Below are positions 1-7,454 of a stretch of DNA of 15,441 nucleotides, one piece after another. The notes below the pieces were generated by a model. It saw only the letters and a program-made list of their open reading frames with translations. It made no database searches and was not told the DNA's origin. Positions within the stretch are counted from its first letter, which is position 1, and each line of letters opens with the position of its first letter. Source of the stretch: an uncultured Bacteroidota bacterium (GTDB lineage Bacteria; Bacteroidota; Bacteroidia; Chitinophagales; Saprospiraceae); NCBI GenBank assembly GCA_937876435.1, contig CALEIL010000289.1, forward strand, positions 1 through 15,441, in the 5' to 3' direction. A program made the translations under genes and the position numbers.

Positions 1-111
1 CAAGAAAAGGACGGTGAAGCGAGGTTTATAGAATAACCAATAGGGGATTGATCTGGTCGGTGTACGTAGGTGATCCCAAAACGCAAGAATTTTTATAACT
101 AAAACAACAAT
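1..111 (+). other. Left-edge region, possible tail of an upstream gene
   Basis: Frame 1 is open from the first base to a TAA at 34-36, so eleven codons of an upstream gene may end here, but nothing in that peptide is recognisable. Bases 37-111 are the FKBP leader and show no clear promoter boxes. Confidence 0.25.
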
Positions 112-540
112 ATGTCTGTAGCAAAAAAAGGCGACAAGGTTAAAGTTCACTATACCGGGAAGTTGACCGATGGGACCATTTTCGACTCTTCCAGAGATCG
201 GGAACCATTGGAGTTTGAAGTGGGAGGTGGTCAGATGATTGCCGGGTTTGATAAAGCTGTGGATGGAATGAAAGTGCGGGAGTCAAAAGTGGCGAAATTT
301 TCATGTGCCGAAGGATATGGAGAAAAAAATCAGGATATGGTATTTACCGTTCCCAAAGATCAACTTCCAGAAGATCTCAAGCCGGAGGAAGGACAACAAC
401 TGTCCATGCAACATCCGAGCGGCCAGCAAATACCGGTAGTGGTGACGAAAGTGGAAGAAAATGAAATCGTGATCGATGCCAATCACCCTCTGGCAGGGAA
501 AGAGTTGGAATTTGAAATTGAACTGGTGGAAATTAATTGA
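112..540 (+). CDS. SlyD-like FKBP-type peptidyl-prolyl cis-trans isomerase
   Basis: A 142-residue cytosolic prolyl isomerase and probable folding chaperone. The FKBP core opens with HYTGKL (13-18), then the FDSS strand (24-27) and IAGFDKAVDGM (43-53). GYGE (69-71 plus preceding G) leads into an inserted segment of about 75-120 that matches the insert-in-flap chaperone domain of the SlyD subgroup. The chain closes with NHPLAGKELEFEI (124-136), a SlyD/FkpA hallmark. There is no signal peptide, and the metal-binding histidine-rich tail of enterobacterial SlyD is absent, so slyD is not assigned as the symbol. The ATG at 112 is preceded by an AT-rich stretch without a Shine-Dalgarno site, usual for this phylum. 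Its neighbour downstream starts about 86 bases after the stop. The family call is firm; specific clients cannot be inferred. Confidence 0.93.
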   Translation: MSVAKKGDKVKVHYTGKLTDGTIFDSSRDREPLEFEVGGGQMIAGFDKAVDGMKVRESKVAKFSCAEGYGEKNQDMVFTVPKDQLPEDLKPEEGQQLSMQHPSGQQIPVVVTKVEENEIVIDANHPLAGKELEFEIELVEIN

Positions 541-626
541 TCCACCGGAAGCGTTCAATAGCCAGATCAGACGATTGGTCAATCCGAATGATTTATCCAG
601 CAATTTTTGGACATTTGTTTTCAATC

Positions 627-1070
627 ATGGTTTGTCTTATTTTCAAAAATAGAATCGTTCGTTTTGCAGCGTTTGTCATCGTTGCTGCGGTATTTTCAGC
701 CAACCCTGTGGTGGCCCAAAAAATCGTGTCGGGTACAGCGTCCTACTACCACGACAGCCTGGAAGGCAATAAAACAGCCAACGGCGAGACCTTCCAGCAG
801 AGCAAACTGACCGCGGCACACAAAAATCTGCCATTTGATTCCTGGGTCTTGCTGACCGATCCCAATGGACAGGATATCGTAGTGAGGATCAACGACAGAC
901 TCCCGAGGAATTCTTCCCGGATGATCGATTTGACTACCGAAGCTGCCCGCCAACTGGATATGCTCAGAGCGGGCATCAAGCGGGTGGGGATGAAGGTGAT
1001 TTCGGTCCAGGAGGCATGGCATTGGTATCTGGAAAATGGATTTATCAATATCGACGTCGCGTGGAGGTGA
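627..1070 (+). CDS. Exported RlpA-like double-psi beta-barrel protein (septal ring lytic transglycosylase family)
   Basis: From the ATG at 627 this encodes 147 residues. The frame is open back to a TTG at 537, but 627 is preferred because it gives a proper signal peptide: basic start (K7, R9, R12), hydrophobic core, and VVA-Q at 28-31 as cleavage site. The mature part is almost wholly one RlpA-type double-psi beta-barrel: SGTASYYHD (35-43), TANGETF (50-56), LTAAHKNLPF (61-70), VVRINDRLP (85-93) and RMIDLTTEAARQL (98-110). H65 and D90 fall where RlpA has its catalytic His and Asp. In RlpA these cleave glycan strands lacking stem peptides, so a periplasmic peptidoglycan role is likely. It has no SPOR domain, unlike proteobacterial RlpA, so septal targeting is not implied. 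It lies downstream of the FKBP gene and converges on the giant gene. Confidence 0.85.
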   Translation: MVCLIFKNRIVRFAAFVIVAAVFSANPVVAQKIVSGTASYYHDSLEGNKTANGETFQQSKLTAAHKNLPFDSWVLLTDPNGQDIVVRINDRLPRNSSRMIDLTTEAARQLDMLRAGIKRVGMKVISVQEAWHWYLENGFINIDVAWR

Positions 1071-1246
1071 AATAGAGCCAGGGCCATATCCCGGATCTTT
1101 GATTTAAGATGTCCAATTCATTCCTTTGCCAGGAAACGAACTTCCCATTTTAATTTCTTGAAAGTTTACCACCGGCTCGTATTCTGAGAACTATCTCACA
1201 CCTGAGGTGGATTCAAGTTCAAGCGCCCGGATCGCAGTCACGGACC
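1071..1246. other. Convergent intergenic spacer, no clear element
   Basis: This 176-base gap separates two genes whose 3' ends face each other. I looked for a bidirectional terminator and found only short inverted repeats, such as CACCT-G-AGGTG near 1198-1208, none followed by a T-run. Nothing else is recognisable. Confidence 0.5.
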
Positions 1247-4200
1247 TTATCTGATCAATAAGATATTCCCGTATTTTTGCCTGGACTCACCATATACCGT
1301 CCGGTATTTTACGTAGTAATTGTAATTGCCGGGAGGGTGAGGGTTGTTTTGAGAGTCGAGCCCGTTCCAGCAATTTGGCAATTGCTGGTACGGATTTTCC
1401 GGGTTAAATCCTGAGGACTTGAAGATGACGTTGCCCTGGCGGTTGAACACCACGAACATCTCAACAACTTCCACGTATTGATTTGCGTATACACAGGCAT
1501 TGGCACTTCCTACGTTTCCACTCGTGGGAGCAATGGCATTGGGCACATTGAGCACATCCCCTTCCCGGACATGAACCACGAAGGTGTCGGTAATCACGCA
1601 TCCGTATTGGTTCGTCATCCTGGCGGAAATTGTACGGGTTTCGAATAGTTGTTTTTGAATCTTATCTACACAATCATAATCGCAAGATAAGGTATCGGGA
1701 TTGAGAATCCAGGTGTATTGTTCCGACAATGGAGCATCGGCGGATACGTATTGTATTTTAAACGCCGGATCATTGAAATTGATGCTGTCCCCACTGTTTA
1801 TGGTCGTGTCCGGAATCAATGCTACCCGATCCATAATGCCTCTCAGTTCCGGCAGAAGCGTGGTGTCCAGTCTGCAGCCGTATTGGTCTTTGGCTGATAT
1901 ATCATACCGCTCGTTGGCGTATAGAAACGGGAAAGTATCCTGTTCCCGGTACGGACCACCATTGAGGCTGTAAGTGACCAGGCTCATATCGGAAGCACCG
2001 ATCAGGGAATCCATTATGGCCCATCCGGCTCTGTTGATGTCACAGGCGGGTTCGGTAAGAAACATATCAAAATACCGCAACCTGGATGGGGCTCTTACGT
2101 TATTGTACCGACCTTCGACCATGCACTGATTGACCGTATCCCTGGCAATGAGGGAATACTGTCCCAATCTGGAAACCCCGGTGGCCATGGAATCCGTGGA
2201 GATCACCCCGGCTTCACTCCCATACCGCCATTCGTACACGTAATGTTCAGAAGGAGGATATACCGAGGCCATCAGGTTGGCCTGGGACCGTTCGCAGCGG
2301 ATAGAATCATCGATGGAAATATCAACCGCGATTTCACTCGAAATGTCTGAGATTTCAAATACGGCCGTAGAATCACAATTGTTGTATGGATTGATCACCG
2401 TCACCAGATAGGAACCCGTCGCGAGTTCGGGTGATCGATGACCTCTTCCCAGTTCGTTCCCGGTACCGGGTTCGTACCAGATGGCTTCAAATGTATCCCG
2501 CTCGGGCAGAATCAGTGCCGTACCAGTCTGATCGTCACAGCCAGCAGCTTCTACCTCCACGTCAAAATGGGGTATAATCGTGCCGTCGATAAAAAATGTA
2601 TCAATTTTTGAACAACCATTGCTGCCTTCCAGATACAGCGTATAATTACCTTTTGATCTGACCTTGACGACAGGATCTTCCAGGATCTGTCCGTCAGGGG
2701 ATTGCCAGTACTGTATAGTGACGGAATCATCGGTGAAAAAGGTCAGGTCCACCTCCTTGTCATCGCAACCAAGCGAAGGATAATCCACAGAATCCACCTC
2801 CGGGGCGTGGATGTCCCCGTATATTTCCATTGTTTCGGTTCCTTTGCAACCGTTTTCACCTGCATAGGTCACCTCGTAGGTCCCGGGTAACTGGAAATTG
2901 GGACGGATCGCTTTGGAAGTGTAGCCCTCCGGGCCGGTCCAGCTGGCGCTCGTGATATGATCCGTCATGATGTCACTCCTGAGTTGGATTTTGGATCTGG
3001 CGCAGGTAATGGTGTCCGTTCGCAACCTGAATTCAATAGCCGAGGTGTCCAGTCGGACGGTGTGGGTCAGAGAATCGAGGCAACCGTTGTCATAGAAAAC
3101 GTCCACCTTATAATTCCCAGGATAATCTATATCATACTCTGGCTCGTTTCCTACCGGGGTTTTCCCAAAATACCATTGGTAATTGATCTTCCTGTTGGTG
3201 GTATCCGTATTCTTCACCACAAATTTGGGATCCGGGGTGTGGCAGTTGATAATGGGTTTGTTCAGGGTGAAAGGGACGGTGGCCTTGTCGTCCTCTACGC
3301 TGAGACTTTTCGATACCAGGCATCCGTTGGTCAGTCGGATCGTCAGGCTGATGCGTCCGGGATTGTAGACATCAAAGGTGTCACTGGAACTTGCCTGACC
3401 ACTTTCATCGATCCACTGAACCTGTTGAACATCTTGATATGACTCCAGGTGCACCGTGGAAAAATCTCTGTTGCAGGTAATGGCCGGGGCGATTACCTCC
3501 GGACCAGCGCCCGCTACCTGTTGCACTACGCTGGTTTGTTCCGTGGTTTTACAACCGTTTTTTCCCTCGATCAAAACCTGATAATTCCCGGCTTCCAAAT
3601 CCGGATAGAATTCACTGGAAATCAGTCCGGCTGCTCCATACCACTCTGTAGATGCCAGTTTACTCGTATCGTAAGACAATGAGATCGAACCCTCACTATC
3701 AGAACAGGGTAGCACGTATTCCGGATCCAGATCCAGCGAAGGTGAGGAACGGTCATCGACGACCTGGATCGTCACATCCTGGTAACAATCGATAGCGTTG
3801 TATACCACAAGCCTGTATTCTCCTGCCTGATCTACCTCGATCTGACGGTCATTGGAGATCTCATTATTTTCGGAATCCAACCATCGGACCTGCTCGATGC
3901 CAGTGCCGGTAAATTTGAGTTTCGCAACTCCGGTATTGCAATCAAGGTATTGGATGGGATCGTATTCTATTTTAGGGGGTGCCATCGATTCCTGGATGGT
4001 CACGTTTTCTTTAGAGGTGCACCCATTCTCTGATTGAGTATACAAAAATAAATAGGATTGGGGGGAATCGATGTTGGTAATCGGTCCGGTATATGGAAGC
4101 GTATCCGAGCCAATTACGTACCTCAAAGAAGAATATGCTTTATGATTTTGGATTTCAATTCTTCCAGCTTTGTCGTTGCAACCAATATTCTGCTTGACTA

Positions 4201-6694
4201 TATCCAGTTTTTCTGCCTCCTTTTGATCTGGAAAAATGATTTCGTGTTCGCTGACACAGTTTTCATTTTCCAGCTTAATTGACACGGTCCCTGGTTTTGT
4301 CGCGATAAGCGTATTGTCCTGGATTTGGAATCCGTTTTCAGGGTGTAATTCTGGAGTGCAACCGTCGCAATCGCTGATACTGATTGGTAATTTCCGAATG
4401 GGATCGACGCAGGTAATCGCCCTGGCGAGCATTCCATCATATTCCAATTGGGGTTTTCCTGCCTCTTCAGTCACCGTGACGCTTTTGGTCGTGGAACACT
4501 GGCTTCTCTTATGGGTGACCGTGACACTGACGGTTCCCGGTTCGCTCACAATCGCATAATGCGATGGATTCCCCTGGGTAGCCCCGGTCCAACTGATATC
4601 ATATTCATCCGGAGAAGCTTCTACGGTGGCATTGATGGGTTCGAAGTATAGATCACATTTAATCACGACATCATCTTCCAATACAAAATCAATCTCAGTG
4701 AAATCGCTTGTCACCGTATGGGATTCGCTGAAAGTACAACCGGATTCGTCGGTGATGCCTACGGTATATTCTCCCTCGCCGTTGATGGGTACGCTCAGAT
4801 CCGAAGAAGTCGTCCCATCGGGCAGGTTCCACTGTACATTAAAATCGCCGGTAAACAGTACGGACAACCGATTGTCCATTCCCACATTGGAGCAGTTGAT
4901 AATGGAAGTTCCCTCGATCTCCAGATTGACGCTGGATATATTGTCTTCGACCAGCACCGTGCCACTACTCCCGCATTGATTTCCGTCGAAGGCGCGGAAA
5001 GAGTAAAAACCGGGTTCTGTCGTGGACAATGTTTTGGTCGTCGCCACTTCTGTGCCATCGAGGTACCAGGCATAGTTTTGGTATTCGCGCGTGAGATCAG
5101 GCGTTACCTCCACCGGATTGTCCGGACAGGAGATCGCCGTATTTTCGATGGTGATGATTTCACCCGGGACCGGGGGCTTGACCAGGATATGTTTTGTGAT
5201 GGGACAGGCTCCGTTGGAAACAGATACGGTGTACAGATCCGGTTCCTGGAATGTGATGAACCCGTCCCGGATCGAGGCGGATGTGGCTGGATTGACAGTG
5301 GCTGATGAAAAATTGGAACCGATCGGCAATACCAGCGGGGTGGAGGAGCAAAGCACGTATTCATTGGAGAGGGAGAGCACCGGTGTGGCAGGATCTATCC
5401 GGAGAGTATACGGTACGGTATCCAGGTAATCAGCTATTTCAAATACCACGAAATACGTTCCGGGAGCATTTACCATTATTTGATCAGAACTGATATCGGA
5501 TTGATTGCTGATTTTTCCATCCGAGGTAAACCACCTCTGGACTCCAAAGTCCTGTTCTGTGGTGACCTTAAGCTGGATGGTCGTGTGGTCACAATCGTAC
5601 AAATGATCCTGCATGAAATCAGGTTCGTATTCCTTGAATTGCACGTTTATGCGCACGAGGCTGTCGCAACCATTTTGGTCTGTGTAACTCTGTTCTACGG
5701 TCTGATCCGACGCAATGACCCAGCCGTCGAGGATGATCTGATCTTTCCCGTATACTTCCAGGGTCTCTTGCTGGAACCCCGGATCCGAAAGTATCGTAAT
5801 GGTGGCAGAAGTATTGGAAATCGCCCCGCATATCCTGGCCTGATTCCCGTAAAACAATTCATTGAGGTCGTCCATGTCATTGATGCTTTCAATTTGTGAA
5901 CTGTTTTCGTTCCGGAACTGGAGGCCTACGATGGTGTATGTTCCGGAATTGAGAGAACTGAGGTCCGGGTTGCTCCCCCGGCTAATGATTTTATCCCGGC
6001 TGTTGACGATCAAAAAAGTATTGGAATACCCGGGTTGTAGTCTGGAGGAAATAAAGGATGGCCGGATGGTGGACAGAGTCGGATCCCCCCCGCAAAAGGA
6101 ACCGAAATTTTGGGCATTCACAAAATCCCTGGGAACCGAACAGGGGTTGCAAAATACGGGGGCATCACAAAAGATGAGCTCAAAGCTGTGGAGGATTCCT
6201 TTTCCACCACTCACCCGGTCGGTGTACAATAAATTCCAGCTTCCGGTCAGTCTTTCCCCGTCAAAATGGGCCAAACCTTCTTCTCCATCGGGGTAATACG
6301 AACCGACGTACGCCTGATTTTCTTCCCATTTATTGTCTTTCCAAACCGGTTTTTTGAAATCGTCCGGGTGTGCTTCCTCATTTCCCCTCACAAAAAATAT
6401 ATCAAAAGTACTGCCGCTGGTTTTGGAAGAAGCCGTTTTACCTGCCTTCAGAACGAGTCTTTTTCCATCGGGGCTCTGGAGGACAAATCTCAGTTCATCC
6501 GCGAACTGGTGGGTGAAGGAAAGCCTCACTCCACACAATACCTGATGGCCGGAATTGGACGTATTGGCCTCTATTCTGGAGGGATAGGTTCTGCCGTTGT
6601 CTGGTATTTCTATATTGGGACTGACCCTGCACGGTTGGGCAAGAGAGAAGATTGTAGACAATAAAAAACCAAATACCAGGTAGAACCGGTTCAT
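1247..6694 (-). CDS. Giant secreted repeat protein with P domain and T9SS type B (CHU_C) C-terminal sorting domain
   Basis: From the ATG at 6694 this encodes 1,815 residues; a TTG seven codons upstream (6715) is open but the ATG gives a clean signal peptide (MNRFYLVFGFLL...SLAQ, cleavage near residue 20). Residues ~30-178 form a P domain (proprotein convertase beta-sandwich; WNLLYTD and FELIFCD near its end) with no attached protease. Residues ~440-1610 hold fifteen Ig/PKD-like repeats, each with a cysteine near the start (usually I-x-C) and one near the end (usually NGC). The last ~100 residues resemble the gliding motility-associated CHU_C domain: VPNAIAP, FNRQGNVIF, CWNGLDS, PPGNYNYYVKY and a final GNILLIR. 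Known type B domains send proteins through the type IX secretion system to the surface or medium. An adhesin or surface-filament role is inference. The usual PNGDG-type motif is degenerate here. Gliding itself is not shown. Confidence 0.88.
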   Translation of the reverse strand: MNRFYLVFGFLLSTIFSLAQPCRVSPNIEIPDNGRTYPSRIEANTSNSGHQVLCGVRLSFTHQFADELRFVLQSPDGKRLVLKAGKTASSKTSGSTFDIFFVRGNEEAHPDDFKKPVWKDNKWEENQAYVGSYYPDGEEGLAHFDGERLTGSWNLLYTDRVSGGKGILHSFELIFCDAPVFCNPCSVPRDFVNAQNFGSFCGGDPTLSTIRPSFISSRLQPGYSNTFLIVNSRDKIISRGSNPDLSSLNSGTYTIVGLQFRNENSSQIESINDMDDLNELFYGNQARICGAISNTSATITILSDPGFQQETLEVYGKDQIILDGWVIASDQTVEQSYTDQNGCDSLVRINVQFKEYEPDFMQDHLYDCDHTTIQLKVTTEQDFGVQRWFTSDGKISNQSDISSDQIMVNAPGTYFVVFEIADYLDTVPYTLRIDPATPVLSLSNEYVLCSSTPLVLPIGSNFSSATVNPATSASIRDGFITFQEPDLYTVSVSNGACPITKHILVKPPVPGEIITIENTAISCPDNPVEVTPDLTREYQNYAWYLDGTEVATTKTLSTTEPGFYSFRAFDGNQCGSSGTVLVEDNISSVNLEIEGTSIINCSNVGMDNRLSVLFTGDFNVQWNLPDGTTSSDLSVPINGEGEYTVGITDESGCTFSESHTVTSDFTEIDFVLEDDVVIKCDLYFEPINATVEASPDEYDISWTGATQGNPSHYAIVSEPGTVSVTVTHKRSQCSTTKSVTVTEEAGKPQLEYDGMLARAITCVDPIRKLPISISDCDGCTPELHPENGFQIQDNTLIATKPGTVSIKLENENCVSEHEIIFPDQKEAEKLDIVKQNIGCNDKAGRIEIQNHKAYSSLRYVIGSDTLPYTGPITNIDSPQSYLFLYTQSENGCTSKENVTIQESMAPPKIEYDPIQYLDCNTGVAKLKFTGTGIEQVRWLDSENNEISNDRQIEVDQAGEYRLVVYNAIDCYQDVTIQVVDDRSSPSLDLDPEYVLPCSDSEGSISLSYDTSKLASTEWYGAAGLISSEFYPDLEAGNYQVLIEGKNGCKTTEQTSVVQQVAGAGPEVIAPAITCNRDFSTVHLESYQDVQQVQWIDESGQASSSDTFDVYNPGRISLTIRLTNGCLVSKSLSVEDDKATVPFTLNKPIINCHTPDPKFVVKNTDTTNRKINYQWYFGKTPVGNEPEYDIDYPGNYKVDVFYDNGCLDSLTHTVRLDTSAIEFRLRTDTITCARSKIQLRSDIMTDHITSASWTGPEGYTSKAIRPNFQLPGTYEVTYAGENGCKGTETMEIYGDIHAPEVDSVDYPSLGCDDKEVDLTFFTDDSVTIQYWQSPDGQILEDPVVKVRSKGNYTLYLEGSNGCSKIDTFFIDGTIIPHFDVEVEAAGCDDQTGTALILPERDTFEAIWYEPGTGNELGRGHRSPELATGSYLVTVINPYNNCDSTAVFEISDISSEIAVDISIDDSIRCERSQANLMASVYPPSEHYVYEWRYGSEAGVISTDSMATGVSRLGQYSLIARDTVNQCMVEGRYNNVRAPSRLRYFDMFLTEPACDINRAGWAIMDSLIGASDMSLVTYSLNGGPYREQDTFPFLYANERYDISAKDQYGCRLDTTLLPELRGIMDRVALIPDTTINSGDSINFNDPAFKIQYVSADAPLSEQYTWILNPDTLSCDYDCVDKIQKQLFETRTISARMTNQYGCVITDTFVVHVREGDVLNVPNAIAPTSGNVGSANACVYANQYVEVVEMFVVFNRQGNVIFKSSGFNPENPYQQLPNCWNGLDSQNNPHPPGNYNYYVKYRTVYGESRQKYGNILLIR
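1250..1555 (-). other. Type B T9SS C-terminal sorting domain (CHU_C-like) within the giant protein
   Basis: The stretch from LNVPNAIAP to the terminal LLIR follows the CHU_C pattern: proline-asparagine entry, hydrophobic strand ending in FNRQGNVIF, W-N-G-L-D turn, P-P-G-N-Y strand and a final G-N-I-L-L-I-R. Type B domains are recognised by the T9SS translocon. The family's usual entry (PN-F-PNGDG-ND) is replaced by APTSGNVGSANACVYAN, including an extra cysteine. Confidence 0.82.
1870..5350 (-). repeat. Fifteen protein-level two-cysteine repeats, period about 78 residues
   Basis: Counting from the ATG at 6694, the first cysteines of successive units fall at 449, 523, 601, 680, 762, 839, 919, 997, 1074, 1151, 1231, 1310, 1386, 1467 and 1551, so spacing is 74-84 residues. 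Each has a partner cysteine 48-57 residues later (most often 51-54), generally in an NGC or similar turn after a GxYxVxV strand. The pattern suggests one disulfide per immunoglobulin-like beta-sandwich. The units are diverged in sequence, so the repeat is evident in protein, not as identical DNA copies. Confidence 0.85.
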
Positions 6695-6724
6695 GAGTAA
6701 ACTACTTTTTGACAAGAAGCGTTG

Positions 6725-6752
6725 TAAAGGTAATACGATGTCTTAAGGAAAA
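6725..6752 (-). promoter_or_regulatory. Possible promoter of the giant secreted protein
   Basis: On the minus strand TACCTTTA (6732 down to 6725) matches the Bacteroidota -7 box TAnnTTTG at five of six fixed positions. It sits about 30 bases before the ATG at 6694, giving a short leader and favouring that start over the TTG at 6715. The -33 element is poor (a TTTC near 6751-6748, spacing short). Tentative. Confidence 0.28.
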
Positions 6753-6769
6753 TAACGATAGGATAACAT

Positions 6770-6805
6770 TTTGATTATTAAAAAAAAATTCAGATATTAA
6801 ATTTA
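6770..6805 (+). promoter_or_regulatory. Possible promoter of the era-der-rfbCD cluster
   Basis: In the divergent intergenic region TTTG (6770-6773) and TAAATTTA (6798-6805; five of six matches to TAnnTTTG) could form a Bacteroidota-type promoter. The 24-base spacer is longer than the usual 19-21, so this is a weak call. It would give a leader of roughly 55 bases that contains the hairpin at 6822-6843. Confidence 0.3.
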
Positions 6806-6821
6806 ACTATGAGAGGCGCCG

Positions 6822-6843
6822 TTTCAGGAAAATGGGCCTGAAA
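6822..6843 (+). promoter_or_regulatory. Perfect 7-bp inverted repeat / hairpin in the cluster leader
   Basis: TTTCAGG (6822-6828) and CCTGAAA (6837-6843) are exact reverse complements around an 8-base loop. The repeat ends 25 bases before the GTG start at 6869 and has no following T-run, so it is not a typical terminator. It could be an mRNA leader hairpin or a dimeric operator. The symmetry is seen; function is inference. Confidence 0.4.
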
Positions 6844-6868
6844 TTACAGAAAATAAACAGCATTATAA

Positions 6869-7453
6869 GTGCACGATATTGAACCATACTATCACTGGAG
6901 AAATCACTACGTAGTCGAGGAGGACGAGCTCTCACCATTTTATGGACGCGATTATGATCAGTTTTATTTTTCCAACAAAATCTACAATTATTACATACAT
7001 CCTCAGTGGGATGAATTTGGGTCGGATACGCTCTACCTCAAGATATTGTACGCGGATTATGATGACGGATTCTGCATCATTGAACTGATGGGGGAGTGGA
7101 ATGATTGCCTTCACAATGACGTGATGTATCTAAAAAGAAAGGTACTCGATGTACTAATGTACCGGGGAATACATAAATTTGCGCTGATAGGAGAGAACGT
7201 ACTCAATTTTCATGGTGGGGATGATGATTATTATGAGGAATGGTACGAAAATACCCTGGATAACGGGGGGTGGGTCATTTTTCTCAACATGCATCAACAC
7301 GTATACGAGGAAATGATCAACTCGCGGTTGCACCATTACGTCCATCTTTTGCCCCAATTGATGAATTATGAATGGAGAAAACAGACCCCGGATAATTTAT
7401 TTAAGACTTTTGACGCTTTGATGAACAAGCAAAAATATATAGAAACTGAGTAA
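6869..7453 (+). CDS. Conserved acidic, aromatic-rich protein of unknown function, upstream of era
   Basis: A 194-residue soluble protein with no signal peptide or membrane segment. I do not recognise a named domain, though from memory similar proteins occur in other Bacteroidota. It is unusually rich in Tyr, Trp, His, Asp and Glu. Distinct stretches are YYHWRNHY (7-14), SPFYGRDYDQF (22-32), IYNYYIHPQWDEFGSDTLYLKIL (within 38-60), IELMGEWND (71-79), IGENVLNFHG (107-116) and DDDYYEEWYE (118-127). The GTG at 6869 directly follows an in-frame TAA (6866-6868), and the next in-frame ATG is only at residue 74, inside the conserved-looking core, so GTG is the probable start. The proposed era start begins one base after its stop, which suggests translational coupling and perhaps a ribosome-assembly link (inference only). 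Confidence 0.78.
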   Translation: MHDIEPYYHWRNHYVVEEDELSPFYGRDYDQFYFSNKIYNYYIHPQWDEFGSDTLYLKILYADYDDGFCIIELMGEWNDCLHNDVMYLKRKVLDVLMYRGIHKFALIGENVLNFHGGDDDYYEEWYENTLDNGGWVIFLNMHQHVYEEMINSRLHHYVHLLPQLMNYEWRKQTPDNLFKTFDALMNKQKYIETE

Positions 7454-7454
7454 C

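Noticed and set aside
537..626. TTG at 537 or ATG at 588 as start of the RlpA-like protein
   Set aside because: Both add a charged, non-conserved stretch ahead of a good signal peptide that begins at the ATG at 627.
2957..3442. Long open frames on the plus strand opposite the giant gene (also 4718-5305, 5480-5899, 5862-6296, 6266-6664)
   Set aside because: They lie antisense to a clearly coding frame with domains and regular repeats, show no recognisable motifs, and overlap each other in several frames. They are codon-bias shadows.
6695..6715. TTG at 6715 as start of the giant secreted protein
   Set aside because: The ATG at 6694 gives a better signal peptide, and the candidate promoter box at 6725-6732 would leave almost no leader before 6715.
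6809..6841. Ten-codon ATG frame as a real leader peptide gene
   Set aside because: Too short to support from one sequence, with no run of regulatory codons; mentioned only as a possibility in the leader finding.
6822..6843. Leader hairpin as an intrinsic terminator
   Set aside because: No T-run follows on either strand in a suitable place, and the position is upstream of genes on both sides.
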